A DNA stretch of 64,000 nucleotides from JAEELC01 sp963621965 (GTDB lineage Bacteria; Bacillota_I; Bacilli_A; Acholeplasmatales; Anaeroplasmataceae): the NCBI GenBank assembly GCA_963621965.1, contig CAVFGN010000003.1, forward strand, positions 1 through 64,000, written 5' to 3'. Each line of letters begins with the position of its first letter. Position 1 is the first letter of the stretch. The position numbers and the translations under genes are program-made. This document shows, piece after piece, positions 17,244-25,239 of the stretch. The notes beneath the pieces were generated by a model that saw nothing but the letters and a program-made list of their open reading frames with translations, was not told the DNA's origin and did no database searches.

Positions 17244-18847
17244 TATAATAAAATTCCTTTCTTAGAATCATATTTAATTACAAATTCTCTGTCTTGTAGT
17301 GTGTAATATATTGTATAAATATTATTCTTAACTTCATAATATTTGTTAGTCGCATTATAGAATATATCTAACGCATTGTCCAAAACTTTATTTTTTTCCT
17401 TATCATAAGTTTTAATATTGTCGCTAGTCATTAAAATCGAACCAAAGATGGCATTAATTGTAATTAAAGCAATTTTTTGACTAAATGATAGTTTATTATT
17501 TTCATCGCGTAAAATAAACGAATCAGGGTCATTTAAAAATAGTACGTCATCAAATATTGATCTAGTGATAGTATCAACTATTGTATGCTTTGTAGAGTTT
17601 CTTTCTCTATGAAAATGTCTCATGTACCAAAAATCATCAAAGATTAAAGAAGTATCACACCCTACACGAGAATAGTCAAATATATTAGCTGATGAGAATA
17701 AGTTGTTACCACATCCTAAAATCAATTTATTTTTTAATATCATACGTAAGAACTCGTAACTTTCTCTTTGCGTTTCAGCTTTAGTTTTACCTTTGTTATT
17801 TACAATACTGCCTGCATAAATAAAGTCTAATTTAAAATAATCAAATCCTAAATCAATATAATATTTTAAACATGAGCTTATGTATTCTTTAACTTCGCTT
17901 TTTTCTAAGTCAAGCGCAAAGAAACTAGACCAGTTTCCACCGCCTTTAACAAGAGAACCATCAGGATATTTTTTTATCCAATCATTGTGATTTTTAAATA
18001 ATTTTGAATTGGTTTCACAAACAAAAGGTGCTAACCAAATTCCTGCTAACATACCTTTTTGATGAATTTTTTCAACGATTGAACTTAATCCATGCTTAAA
18101 TTTGTTAGAATCAATATCTAGCCAGTCACCGACAAACGTTTCATATCCGTCGTCAATTTGAAATAAATCAAATCTATTATCAAGCGCTTCTAGATCATTT
18201 AAAATGATATCTTCATTTATGTTTTGATAATAATTATACCAAGAAGAATATCCTAGTATCTTTTTATTTTTAGAAGATTTAAAATCTTCCTTAAAGGAAG
18301 ATAGACCTAATTCGTAAGTATCAAAGTACTTGAAGTTAAATAGAATAAAACTTTCGTCTTTTTTTAAAACTTTACCTTTTATATCAGAGATTAAATTTAG
18401 GGTTTTTGTTTTTTTATTAATTTCAAAAATTAGATAAGCATTTTTATAATTAAGATTGTAGAAGAAGTCATTCCTACTTCCTTTAATATAGAAAAGATCA
18501 TAACTATGAAGTTTATTTTTTTTATAATTATAAAATTTTGCATCCCCGTAATCACGCATACCGAATTTTTCAGTGATGAATTTAGGCATTTTTAAGATAT
18601 TTTTTTCAACAAAATTAATATTAGTTAAATGCGTATCTGTCCAAGATTGATATCCATTTAAAAAATATAAATCTTTTGAATTTATAATATTTTCCTTTAA
18701 TATAGTTGCACTAATAAGTGTAATATTAGTTTTTGAGATAATTGAATATTTAAAGTTATTAGTAGCGCAATCAATAATAATCTCTAAATCTTCGTTTGAA
18801 GATTCTGTTTTATATATTTTGTTTTCTTTTATGTATTCAAGTAACAT
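17243..18847 (-). CDS. Alpha-galactosidase, GH36 family
   Basis: Hydrolyses terminal alpha-1,6-galactose from melibiose, raffinose or similar sugars, probably in the cytoplasm since no signal peptide is present. The (beta/alpha)8 domain holds FQIDDGYE, the nucleophile segment YFKLDFIYAG, and the acid/base segment RVGCDT. This is the arrangement of the Thermotoga GH36 enzyme, where DF and RxxxDT carry the two aspartates. Start chosen at MLLEYIKENK just after the transporter stop; a longer in-frame start would overlap it by 26 bp. Length (534 residues) fits the short GH36 group. Confidence 0.87.
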   Translation of the reverse strand: MLLEYIKENKIYKTESSNEDLEIIIDCATNNFKYSIISKTNITLISATILKENIINSKDLYFLNGYQSWTDTHLTNINFVEKNILKMPKFITEKFGMRDYGDAKFYNYKKNKLHSYDLFYIKGSRNDFFYNLNYKNAYLIFEINKKTKTLNLISDIKGKVLKKDESFILFNFKYFDTYELGLSSFKEDFKSSKNKKILGYSSWYNYYQNINEDIILNDLEALDNRFDLFQIDDGYETFVGDWLDIDSNKFKHGLSSIVEKIHQKGMLAGIWLAPFVCETNSKLFKNHNDWIKKYPDGSLVKGGGNWSSFFALDLEKSEVKEYISSCLKYYIDLGFDYFKLDFIYAGSIVNNKGKTKAETQRESYEFLRMILKNKLILGCGNNLFSSANIFDYSRVGCDTSLIFDDFWYMRHFHRERNSTKHTIVDTITRSIFDDVLFLNDPDSFILRDENNKLSFSQKIALITINAIFGSILMTSDNIKTYDKEKNKVLDNALDIFYNATNKYYEVKNNIYTIYYTLQDREFVIKYDSKKGILL

Positions 18848-18848
18848 A

Positions 18849-20303
18849 TTAATCCTTTTCTTTTTGAACAGCACTTAAATAGTCGTTATCGCTATCTTTA
18901 CTTATAATAGTCATGATTTTCTTTTCTTTATAGAACATAAGAATGATTGCGCCTAGGCAACAAAAAGCGCATGCAACGAAAGCTACAATTGTTAAACCTA
19001 GTTTACCAGCTGTTAGGTCATTAGCTTTTAAATCTACATTTGAAGCTCCGATAATAGCTAAACTTGTAAACATTAACATTGCCACAGATTGACCAAGTTT
19101 CATTGCGAAGGTTCTTGCTGCAAAGAACATTCCTTGTCTATTTTCACTAGTTTGAATAGAATCGGCTTCAGCTACATCAGCTACAATTGATTGAGGAATA
19201 ATTCCAAGTAAAGCCATAGGTAAAGAGGCTACAACAACAATTACAATACCATAAACAAGTCCTGGTATTTGAGGAATTAAATAAATACAAGCACAAATAA
19301 GGTAACATAATGCAAGTCCAAAGAATCCGGCAATGGTAAGTTTTTTCTTACCAAACTTTTTAACTAACTTATCTACAAAAGGATAGAAACAAGCAGAAAG
19401 AACTGTCATTGCGCCCATGAAAACCATAACAAGAGATTCAGATAAACCCATTGAAACTTTTACAAAGAAAGGTAGTCCTGTTTGAAATAGAGTTAATCCA
19501 ATCCAATACATTATATCAGAACAAACAAATACTCTGAAGTCTTTATTCTTGAAAGTTGATTTAAGCGATTTAAATGCATTTGTATTGCTTGGCTTAGCTT
19601 CAACGAAATCTGTTTCTTTAATTAAGAAAGTAGGAAGTAACATACATATAAGTGCAATAATAGCTAAAACAACGAAGCAAATTCGATATGAATTATAGTA
19701 TCCAACTTGATCTTTAAAAAATCCAGCAAATACAAATGGTGTATAAGCTAGTAATGTACCAGCAAAATAAGTAAGTGAAATATATGTAGAAATATTCATT
19801 CTATCTTGTTGAGTTTTACCAAATTCAGAAATTAAAGCATTATAAGGTGTACAGTAGATAGTCATGAAGGTATAGAATAACACAAGAGCTATACTTACCC
19901 AAATGATGTTAAGTGCATAACCATTGTCAGTTGAAAAGTTAGCACAAAAAACAAGTACTGTAGTTAATGCAAAAGGGATGGCTGCAAATCTCATAAATGG
20001 CATACGACGTCCTTTTTTATTTTTTGAGTTGTCACTTAAATTAGCTACAAGTGGATCACTTACGGCATCCCAAATTCTACACAAAGCTGTAATTAAACCT
20101 AAGACAGTTAGAATACCACCGATGATTAGGCCTGATGGTAATAAATTTTTTACGCCCTCATTTTGAGTTTCTTCAGTAATTAAATAAAACGAAACTAGCC
20201 AAGCATTAATGATGCCACCCAAAATAGACCAGCCAAGTTGACCAATTGCAAAGATCCACATTTGCTTTTTTGTTAGACGTTTTGAAACTATATTCTCCTC
20301 CAT
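18849..20303 (-). CDS. GPH-family sugar:cation symporter
   Basis: Twelve-helix glycoside-pentoside-hexuronide transporter of the MelB/LacS type, presumably importing alpha-galactosides with Na+ or H+. The family motif is visible as RIWDAVSDPLVANLSDN followed by GRRMPFMRF near residues 70-100. No C-terminal EIIA domain is present. The start MEENIVSKRL is chosen because AAAGGAG lies eight bases upstream; the frame extends 19 codons farther without a ribosome-binding site. First gene of the operon, under the cre-controlled promoter and a leader of about 160 bases. Confidence 0.9.
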   Translation of the reverse strand: MEENIVSKRLTKKQMWIFAIGQLGWSILGGIINAWLVSFYLITEETQNEGVKNLLPSGLIIGGILTVLGLITALCRIWDAVSDPLVANLSDNSKNKKGRRMPFMRFAAIPFALTTVLVFCANFSTDNGYALNIIWVSIALVLFYTFMTIYCTPYNALISEFGKTQQDRMNISTYISLTYFAGTLLAYTPFVFAGFFKDQVGYYNSYRICFVVLAIIALICMLLPTFLIKETDFVEAKPSNTNAFKSLKSTFKNKDFRVFVCSDIMYWIGLTLFQTGLPFFVKVSMGLSESLVMVFMGAMTVLSACFYPFVDKLVKKFGKKKLTIAGFFGLALCYLICACIYLIPQIPGLVYGIVIVVVASLPMALLGIIPQSIVADVAEADSIQTSENRQGMFFAARTFAMKLGQSVAMLMFTSLAIIGASNVDLKANDLTAGKLGLTIVAFVACAFCCLGAIILMFYKEKKIMTIISKDSDNDYLSAVQKEKD

Positions 20304-20472
20304 ATTATACTCTCCTTTAAATAAAATATAGTTAGTTAGCTTATATAAGTTTAAACGCAAAAAAATAAAATTTGTATCCTTATATAATATATAAGTAAAC
20401 TTGAAAATATTAAATTTTAATCTTACTCCTTAAAGTATTTTAAACAACTGAGAAATGCTAACTATTTTAATA

Positions 20473-20501
20473 ATTTTATCATATGGTGTAAGCGCTGTCA
20501 A
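20473..20501 (-). promoter_or_regulatory. Sigma-A promoter of the galactoside operon
   Basis: Read on the minus strand, perfect TTGACA (20496-20501), 17-bp spacer, TAAAAT (20473-20478). The transporter start codon is about 165 bases downstream. Confidence 0.78.
20487..20500 (-). promoter_or_regulatory. cre box over the galactoside operon promoter
   Basis: TGTAAGCGCTGTCA on the + strand matches the consensus TGWAANCGNTNWCA at all fixed positions. It overlaps the -35 hexamer and spacer, so carbon catabolite repression of the operon is expected. Confidence 0.78.
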
Positions 20502-20627
20502 TTTAATATAAAAAAGCAGTCGCAATTAAATGATTTTTCAATTATATATTTTTTAATTCAATTTTAAAAAAAGTTAATAAAAAGATCAGATATATCAAAC
20601 AACTTTTTTGAAATAAACTTTACAACG

Positions 20628-20661
20628 AAAAAATTCGTTTTGTATCTAGCTTTTAAAACTA
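20628..20661 (+). repeat. 34-bp direct repeat, copy 1
   Basis: Begins AAAAAATTCGTTTTGTATC and runs through most of palindrome site 1. Copy 2 at 20815-20848 differs by one base (C to T at the fifth base of the CTAG box region). The copies start 187 bp apart. Confidence 0.85.
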
Positions 20662-20662
20662 G
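20646..20662. repeat. Terminus palindrome site 1
   Basis: CTAGCTTTTAAAACTAG; left arm CTAGCT, right arm AACTAG, five-base centre. Member of the CTAGTT-N5-AACTAG family, about 2.25 kb left of the dif centre. Confidence 0.8.
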
Positions 20663-20720
20663 AATAATCTTTTGAATTTTTTTTATATTAAATTATAAAT
20701 ATTTATTAATTATTATAACG

Positions 20721-20760
20721 AATCGAGATGATGTTTTATACGTTAAGTAGAATCTCGATT
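20721..20760. repeat. AATCGAGAT inverted repeat
   Basis: AATCGAGAT (20721-20729) and ATCTCGATT (20752-20760), a perfect 9-bp inverted repeat around 22 bases. Related boxes occur at 22521, 22692 and 23025. Confidence 0.65.
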
Positions 20761-20814
20761 TGTCTATTTTTTTACTACGTTTTGGCTTATTAATAATAAA
20801 TAAGGAGAATCCTT

Positions 20815-20848
20815 AAAAAATTCGTTTTGTATCTAGTTTTTAAAACTA
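20815..20848 (+). repeat. 34-bp direct repeat, copy 2
   Basis: Identical to copy 1 at 33 of 34 positions; includes most of palindrome site 2. Confidence 0.85.
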
Positions 20849-20849
20849 C
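20833..20849. repeat. Terminus palindrome site 2
   Basis: CTAGTTTTTAAAACTAC; right arm ends in C instead of G. Preceded by TTCGTTTTGTAT as at site 1. Confidence 0.8.
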
Positions 20850-20983
20850 GAATAAAATGTAAAATTATTTTTAAATAAGTAGACATAATTTGCTTTTCTA
20901 TGATTTAATTTTTTATTAAAGAATTTTATTTATTCTGATTTTTACCGAGTCTAATTAACCCCAAAAATATTTTCGATTTATTA

Positions 20984-21000
20984 CTAGTTTTTAAAACTAA
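20984..21000. repeat. Terminus palindrome site 3
   Basis: CTAGTTTTTAAAACTAA, again with TTCG twelve bases before the CTAG box. Closest site upstream of the Fic-like gene promoter (158 bp). Confidence 0.8.
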
Positions 21001-21157
21001 ATAATACAATATAAAAGTTTTATAATATAATTATAGAAAATAAGTGATTTTTGAACGTACGACAACGTGTAATTTTTAATTTACTTTTACTTTACAAATT
21101 AAAAAAATTAAAATAGTTTTATAAATTATAATATTTACATTTGATGTTTAAGTTTTA

Positions 21158-21186
21158 TTGAAAGAAATCCATTCATTTGTTATAAT
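21158..21186 (+). promoter_or_regulatory. Sigma-A promoter of the Fic-like gene
   Basis: TTGAAA at 21158-21163, 17-bp spacer, perfect TATAAT at 21181-21186. The ATG follows at 21211 behind GAGGTG. Confidence 0.78.
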
Positions 21187-21210
21187 TTAGATAATTATGT
21201 GAGGTGCAAA

Positions 21211-22299
21211 ATGTTCAATCTTGAGAATGTTAGAAACCTTGGCGTAAAAGAAGAAGAGGTAATGAAATTGTTGAATCTCTACCAGTACAAAGGAAAAGAT
21301 ATTCATTACGCAAAGCTTCTTGAAAAAGACCAAGATAAGATAATCAAAAAGAATACAAATATTGATATTTTAGAATTAACTAAATTCTTTAAACTAGATA
21401 TTACAGATGCAAGAAAAAAGTATATTATTAAAAACGGCGGAAGTGGTAAAAATAAAGCCGAACAATTCATGATTAATACTAGAAATGTTATGTACAAATT
21501 TGTATCAAATTACATGAATTTTGAACTAGAAAGCCATGAATTTGTTCGTTTTGTAGAAGAATTATTTAGTAAAATTGAAACAGTTAAGCCTGCTGTTTAC
21601 TACACGCAGGATTCATCAAATGTTCTATATACTGAAAAAAAGAAGGTATTTAGACGTAACGATTTAGATGCAATGCTTGATATTTTTACTACTAAAAAGA
21701 ATTCGAACGAATATGAAATCACAAATCTTATTGCCAATTTTTATATCGATTTTGTGAATCAGAATATATTCACAGCCCATAATGACATTATTGGTTTATT
21801 TATTTTGTATATGTTATTAATTGTTTCTGGGTTTACAGTTTTTAGATATGTTAGTTTCTTTGAGCTATTTAATACACATTATGGCGAATTTGAGGATGCC
21901 ATGAAAATGGCTAATGCTAACTATGAAGATGGATATTCTAACCCAATAAAGCTTAATAAATTCTTAATTAATATTGTTTTAGAAGCTTATAATAAGTTAG
22001 AGGATTTCTTACATGAATATTCATACGAGACAAGAATTTCTAAAGAAAATGAGATCATAGGCTTGATTTATCATTTACCTCAGGAATTCACAAAAGAAGA
22101 TATTCGAAAGGCTAATCCGTTTGTTAGTGATTCAACCATTAATCGAGCATTAGCTAGTCTATCATCTGAAAATAAAATTAGATCTTTAGGAACTGGGCGC
22201 TCTGCTAAGTGGATAAGATTAATAGAAAAACCTACATTTGAAACTACACAAACTACTAGTATATTTGACTTTACAGGAGAAGAAGATGAGAGTGCTTAA
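21211..22299 (+). CDS. Fic-fold-like protein with destroyed catalytic motif and C-terminal winged helix
   Basis: A 362-residue protein, the only gene inside the terminus domain. Residues about 85-265 follow the helical layout of Fic proteins: a helix pair, a VYYTQD hairpin where the Fic flap lies, then NIFTAHNDI at 185-193 where the motif HPFxxGNGR is expected. His, Asp, both Gly and Arg are replaced, so AMP-transfer is very unlikely. Residues 282-340 form the winged helix often found at Fic C termini, with FVSDSTINRALASL as recognition region and a wing ending GTGRSAKWIRL. Start ATG has GAGGTG five bases upstream; an in-frame GTG 12 bases earlier is less likely. DNA binding to the flanking palindromes is my inference. 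No signal peptide or membrane helix is evident. Confidence 0.65.
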   Translation: MFNLENVRNLGVKEEEVMKLLNLYQYKGKDIHYAKLLEKDQDKIIKKNTNIDILELTKFFKLDITDARKKYIIKNGGSGKNKAEQFMINTRNVMYKFVSNYMNFELESHEFVRFVEELFSKIETVKPAVYYTQDSSNVLYTEKKKVFRRNDLDAMLDIFTTKKNSNEYEITNLIANFYIDFVNQNIFTAHNDIIGLFILYMLLIVSGFTVFRYVSFFELFNTHYGEFEDAMKMANANYEDGYSNPIKLNKFLINIVLEAYNKLEDFLHEYSYETRISKENEIIGLIYHLPQEFTKEDIRKANPFVSDSTINRALASLSSENKIRSLGTGRSAKWIRLIEKPTFETTQTTSIFDFTGEEDESA

Positions 22300-22319
22300 T
22301 AGCACTCTATTATTTTTTT
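22289..22319 (+). terminator. Terminator of the Fic-like gene
   Basis: AGAGTGC (22289-22295) and GCACTCT (22302-22308) with loop TTAATA, then TATTATTTTTTT. The stop codon lies in the loop. Confidence 0.85.
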
Positions 22320-22329
22320 CAAAATATAA

Positions 22330-22346
22330 CTAGTTTTAAAAACTAC
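22330..22346. repeat. Terminus palindrome site 4
   Basis: CTAGTTTTAAAAACTAC. The centre is in the opposite sense (four T, five A) to sites 1-3. Eleven bases after the T tract of the Fic-like gene terminator. Confidence 0.78.
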
Positions 22347-22403
22347 TATACGTATGAATAAATAACGACTTTTCATTTTAAAAACATGATTATATAGTAA
22401 TTT

Positions 22404-22456
22404 TAATCTCAAAATACTTAAATTTAAATTAAAAAAAGTTTACATTTTTGAGATTA
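22404..22456. repeat. 11-bp inverted repeat
   Basis: TAATCTCAAAA (22404-22414) and TTTTGAGATTA (22446-22456), perfect arms around 31 AT-rich bases. Confidence 0.6.
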
Positions 22457-22577
22457 GATATAAATTAAAATTTATTAATTATAACTATAAGCTGATCAAT
22501 TTAAACTCATTAGTTTAAGCATTCGAGATCTGATGTATGGTGAATAATACAGTCTCCAATTAATTTTCAAAAATTAT

Positions 22578-22594
22578 CTAGTTTTAGCAACTAG
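22578..22594. repeat. Terminus palindrome site 5
   Basis: CTAGTTTTAGCAACTAG, the best symmetric copy; arms extend to TCTAGTT/AACTAGA. Followed by AAATGAAATTTTTTA, which recurs after site 7. Confidence 0.8.
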
Positions 22595-22892
22595 ATTAAA
22601 AATGAAATTTTTTATATTGTTGTTTGACAGAGAAGAAGAGGCAATTCATCAAATCAGATTTTACTCTCCATTTGGTGATTTAAAGTGATATAAATCGAGA
22701 AGATGAAATGTTCAGCATTTATTATTTGAATTGTTAATAAATCTTTGAAACCGAAAATAAACACGCTCATAGAATGTTTTGTGAATATGTTTATTCTCTT
22801 ATATTGGTCAAATCCACCCTGTTTTAGATACTCATATACAATTATAGAGGCTGATTAAGACTCTAATTTATTATAGAAAAGAACTTCGAACA

Positions 22893-22920
22893 ACTACCGA
22901 TAATATATATTATGTTAACC
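22893..22920 (+). other. dif: dif chromosome-dimer resolution site
   Basis: 28-bp site made of an 11-bp arm ACTACCGATAA, centre TATATA, and 11-bp arm TTATGTTAACC. Compared with the Bacillus subtilis dif sequence as I know it, 23 of 28 positions agree, including the whole centre and ATTATGT. XerC/D-type recombinases act here to resolve chromosome dimers, and the site marks the replication terminus. Supporting context: gene orientation converges on this region and a Xer recombinase is encoded 3.6 kb away. Confidence 0.87.
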
Positions 22921-22930
22921 AATAAATAAA

Positions 22931-22951
22931 GCCTTAGTTAAGGCGTTTTTT
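22931..22951. terminator. Terminator-like hairpin next to dif
   Basis: GCCTT-AGTT-AAGGC followed by GTTTTTTAA, ten bases right of dif. On the minus strand the A-rich left flank gives TTTATTTATT. No gene ends here. Confidence 0.5.
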
Positions 22952-23024
22952 AAATCGTTGTGGATTTGTATGTTTCTACATGTTCCGTTAATTTATTCAA
23001 AACATATATATTGCTTATTTCGCT

Positions 23025-23064
23025 AATCGAGATCGAAGAGAGTCCAGAACTGTAAAACTCGATT
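23025..23064. repeat. AATCGAG inverted repeat near dif
   Basis: AATCGAG (23025-23031) and CTCGATT (23058-23064). Same box and similar spacing as the copy at 20721-20760. Confidence 0.55.
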
Positions 23065-23126
23065 TCTCAAATTTTTTGGCATTTTCATATAAAAAGCGCC
23101 ATTCTCATCACGAATACAATTTTTAT

Positions 23127-23143
23127 TTAGTTTTTATAACTAG
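23127..23143. repeat. Terminus palindrome site 6
   Basis: TTAGTTTTTATAACTAG; first arm has T for C. First copy to the right of dif, followed by ATATATGAAAAT, like the tails of sites 5 and 7. Confidence 0.72.
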
Positions 23144-24805
23144 ATGATATATGAAAATCCCATTAATTTAGCTGGAATATTTAGAAAAAATAATACACCA
23201 ATTTGATATCAATTTCACCTTTTCTGATTATTATTATAAAACTAAAACTTACAAAAATAATGTAAGTAACTTTTAAAATTATTTTTTTTGTGAAAACCAG
23301 TTTGTTTTACATTTCTATGTTTTATAAGCATCGAATAATATAAATACTTATAATAATAGCTTTCGAATTATTAAAAAAGTCTTCTTATACTTCTGAGAAA
23401 GGTTATTGAAATAGAAAGAAAATTATGAGTATTTTGTGTAAACTTTTTTAGCAAAAAAACTATAACTGTTTTTGACGATTTTTGATACGAATTATAAAGC
23501 TCTTATGATTATCAAATTAGATGATCAAAGTTTCTTTCAAAAACATCAAATTAAATATCAAGTTTTTAAAACATGCTAAAACCATCTTAATGTAATATTA
23601 AGTGGTTATTAAAACTACATACAATTTGAATTTTTTTCAAGTTCTTCTTCCTGTACTCAGTTGGTTTATATGTGCATAAACTCTTAAAATTAGTGTCGCT
23701 TTCTTCGAATTGCTTATATGATAAAACGTCTTCTTTTGTATTCTAGATTTACAAAATATTAAAATAAATAAGTGAAATTATATTTATTCGATACGAAAAA
23801 AATCCTCAAATTGAATGGCCAAATTTGAATTCTAAAATAACAATTTTTGAAGAAAATTTTTAAGATAATTTATAATTTCTGGTTTTCGTATTGATAACTT
23901 TTATAATTGATTTTATACCTTTTACATTCAAGTAGTTTAGATTTGTATTTCTATTTTTGGTTAAATTTGTCCAATGCTAAAATTAGAAATTCTATTAAGA
24001 TCAACTCATGATGATGTACAAGAATTTTATCAAATCCAGTCCTAATTTTTTTAATTTTCTTTGATTTTAAGTGATTAATTATATCTCATTTGACAAACTT
24101 TCGTAACTAATTTAGATTCGAAGTCATGTTAAAAAACAAACATAAATTGATACAAAAAATCGAATTTGGTTAATTATCACAGTAAGACTTAAATTCATAT
24201 GATTAAATATTTGCGAGGATGTTAAAGGAAGCTGTTGGTTATCGTATGATATGCAATTTGAACTCATCTGAGAATTTAATTGAAAATTTATTTTCGTAGC
24301 ACGTAAATATTCACCAGCCGCATTTCGAAACATTACCTAACTTACACATAGTTTAAACTAAAAATTATTAATTTGATCTTCATGTTATTCAATTATCAAA
24401 TACGGTTTATTTATTGAATGGAATCAAAAAAAGAATTGTGAACAATTTGCATAATTAATAACGTTTTTGGAGCTAGTTTGAAGCATTTCATTTCGTAAAT
24501 AAAATCAAATTTTCTAAAGCATTTAACAGCGGCACACAAAATCTTTCTACGAAAATTAAAAATATAATATTCCAACAAAAGTGAATGTTAAACATTCATT
24601 TAAAATTTATGTTTAAAAAATCATATTTTTTTGCAATACCAGATTTGAATAAATTTAATCCTTCTTAAGTTGGCCTCTTATACTGTTGTAATTCACTTCG
24701 TAATTGTTAAAAATCGTCAAAAAAGTATTATATTTAATTTTTAAATTTTCTTAAATTGTTTGTAAACTTTTATTATTTTTTATTAAGAGAAAATTTTGAT
24801 TATAT

Positions 24806-24822
24806 ATAGTTCTTAAAACTAG
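24806..24822. repeat. Terminus palindrome site 7
   Basis: ATAGTTCTTAAAACTAG, followed by ATATTAAATGAAATTTTTTA; the 15 bases AAATGAAATTTTTTA are identical after site 5. Confidence 0.72.
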
Positions 24823-25212
24823 ATATTAAATGAAATTTTTTAATTGCTTTCAGTAAGCTCAATAAAAAATTATTAATTTTCGATAAAATCATGATTCGCA
24901 ATTTTTTATAATATAAAAGTAATTTGTTCTCTTCTTCTTTTGTTTTTTAAAAATTCATGAATATTGAAAGACATCCTGATTACGGTGTATATGTAATATG
25001 AGCTTAAAAATTTTATATTTTCATAATAGTTCAAATAAATACCAAAACTAGTATTCAAGACTATATAGAAAACTAAAAATTTTTTATACACTATTTTTGA
25101 GTTAAAATATTGCTAAAAAATACCCATTTAATTTCACTACTATCATCAATTATTTTTCAGATAAATCATATGTTTATTATAATTGCAACTAGTATATTCA
25201 ATGTTGCAGCAA

Positions 25213-25229
25213 CTAGTTTTTGATACTAG
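25213..25229. repeat. Terminus palindrome site 8
   Basis: CTAGTTTTTGATACTAG; last copy, about 2.3 kb right of dif and next to the deoB terminator. The arms extend to ACTAGT/ACTAGT. Confidence 0.7.
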
Positions 25230-25239
25230 TATACATTTG

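Larger units (their letters stand above)
20502..21157. other. Gene-free left part of the terminus domain
   Basis: About 650 bases without a credible reading frame, very AT-rich. It holds palindrome sites 1-3, a 34-bp direct repeat in two copies, and an AATCGAGAT inverted repeat. It separates the galactoside operon promoter from the Fic-like gene promoter. Confidence 0.7.
22320..25239. other. Gene-free right part of the terminus domain
   Basis: Nearly 3 kb of AT-rich DNA with no credible gene on either strand; the longest open frames (61-69 codons at 24124-24333 and 24906-25091, minus strand) lack ribosome-binding sites and look random. It contains dif, palindrome sites 4-8, a weak extra site at 23602-23618, several inverted repeats and a terminator-like hairpin next to dif. 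Such a gene-free stretch stands out in a genome whose other intergenic gaps here are under 200 bases. Confidence 0.75.

Noticed and set aside
20377..20402. Second dif-like sequence in the transporter leader
   Set aside because: It shares the AT-rich centre and a GTAAAC-like end, but alignment needs a two-base shift and the left arm does not match.
20628..21000. Repeats as a CRISPR array
   Set aside because: Spacing is irregular (187, about 151 and over 1,300 bp), the repeats are diverged palindromes, and no cas gene is near.
21199..21210. GTG start for the Fic-like gene twelve bases upstream
   Set aside because: GAGGTG overlaps this stretch and is correctly placed for the ATG at 21211 instead.
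24124..24333. Small minus-strand reading frame of 69 codons
   Set aside because: No ribosome-binding site, no recognisable protein pattern, and length expected by chance in AT-rich DNA of this extent.
24347..24360. ATAGTT-TA-AACTAA as a ninth palindrome
   Set aside because: The arms fit but the centre is two bases instead of five, placing the half-sites on a different face; not counted as a member.
24906..25091. Small minus-strand reading frame of 61 codons
   Set aside because: Same reasons; composition is simply that of AT-rich spacer.
20502..25239. AT-rich gene desert as the replication origin
   Set aside because: No dnaA, dnaN or clear DnaA boxes (TTATCCACA) were seen, genes converge on the region instead of diverging from it, and a dif site is present.
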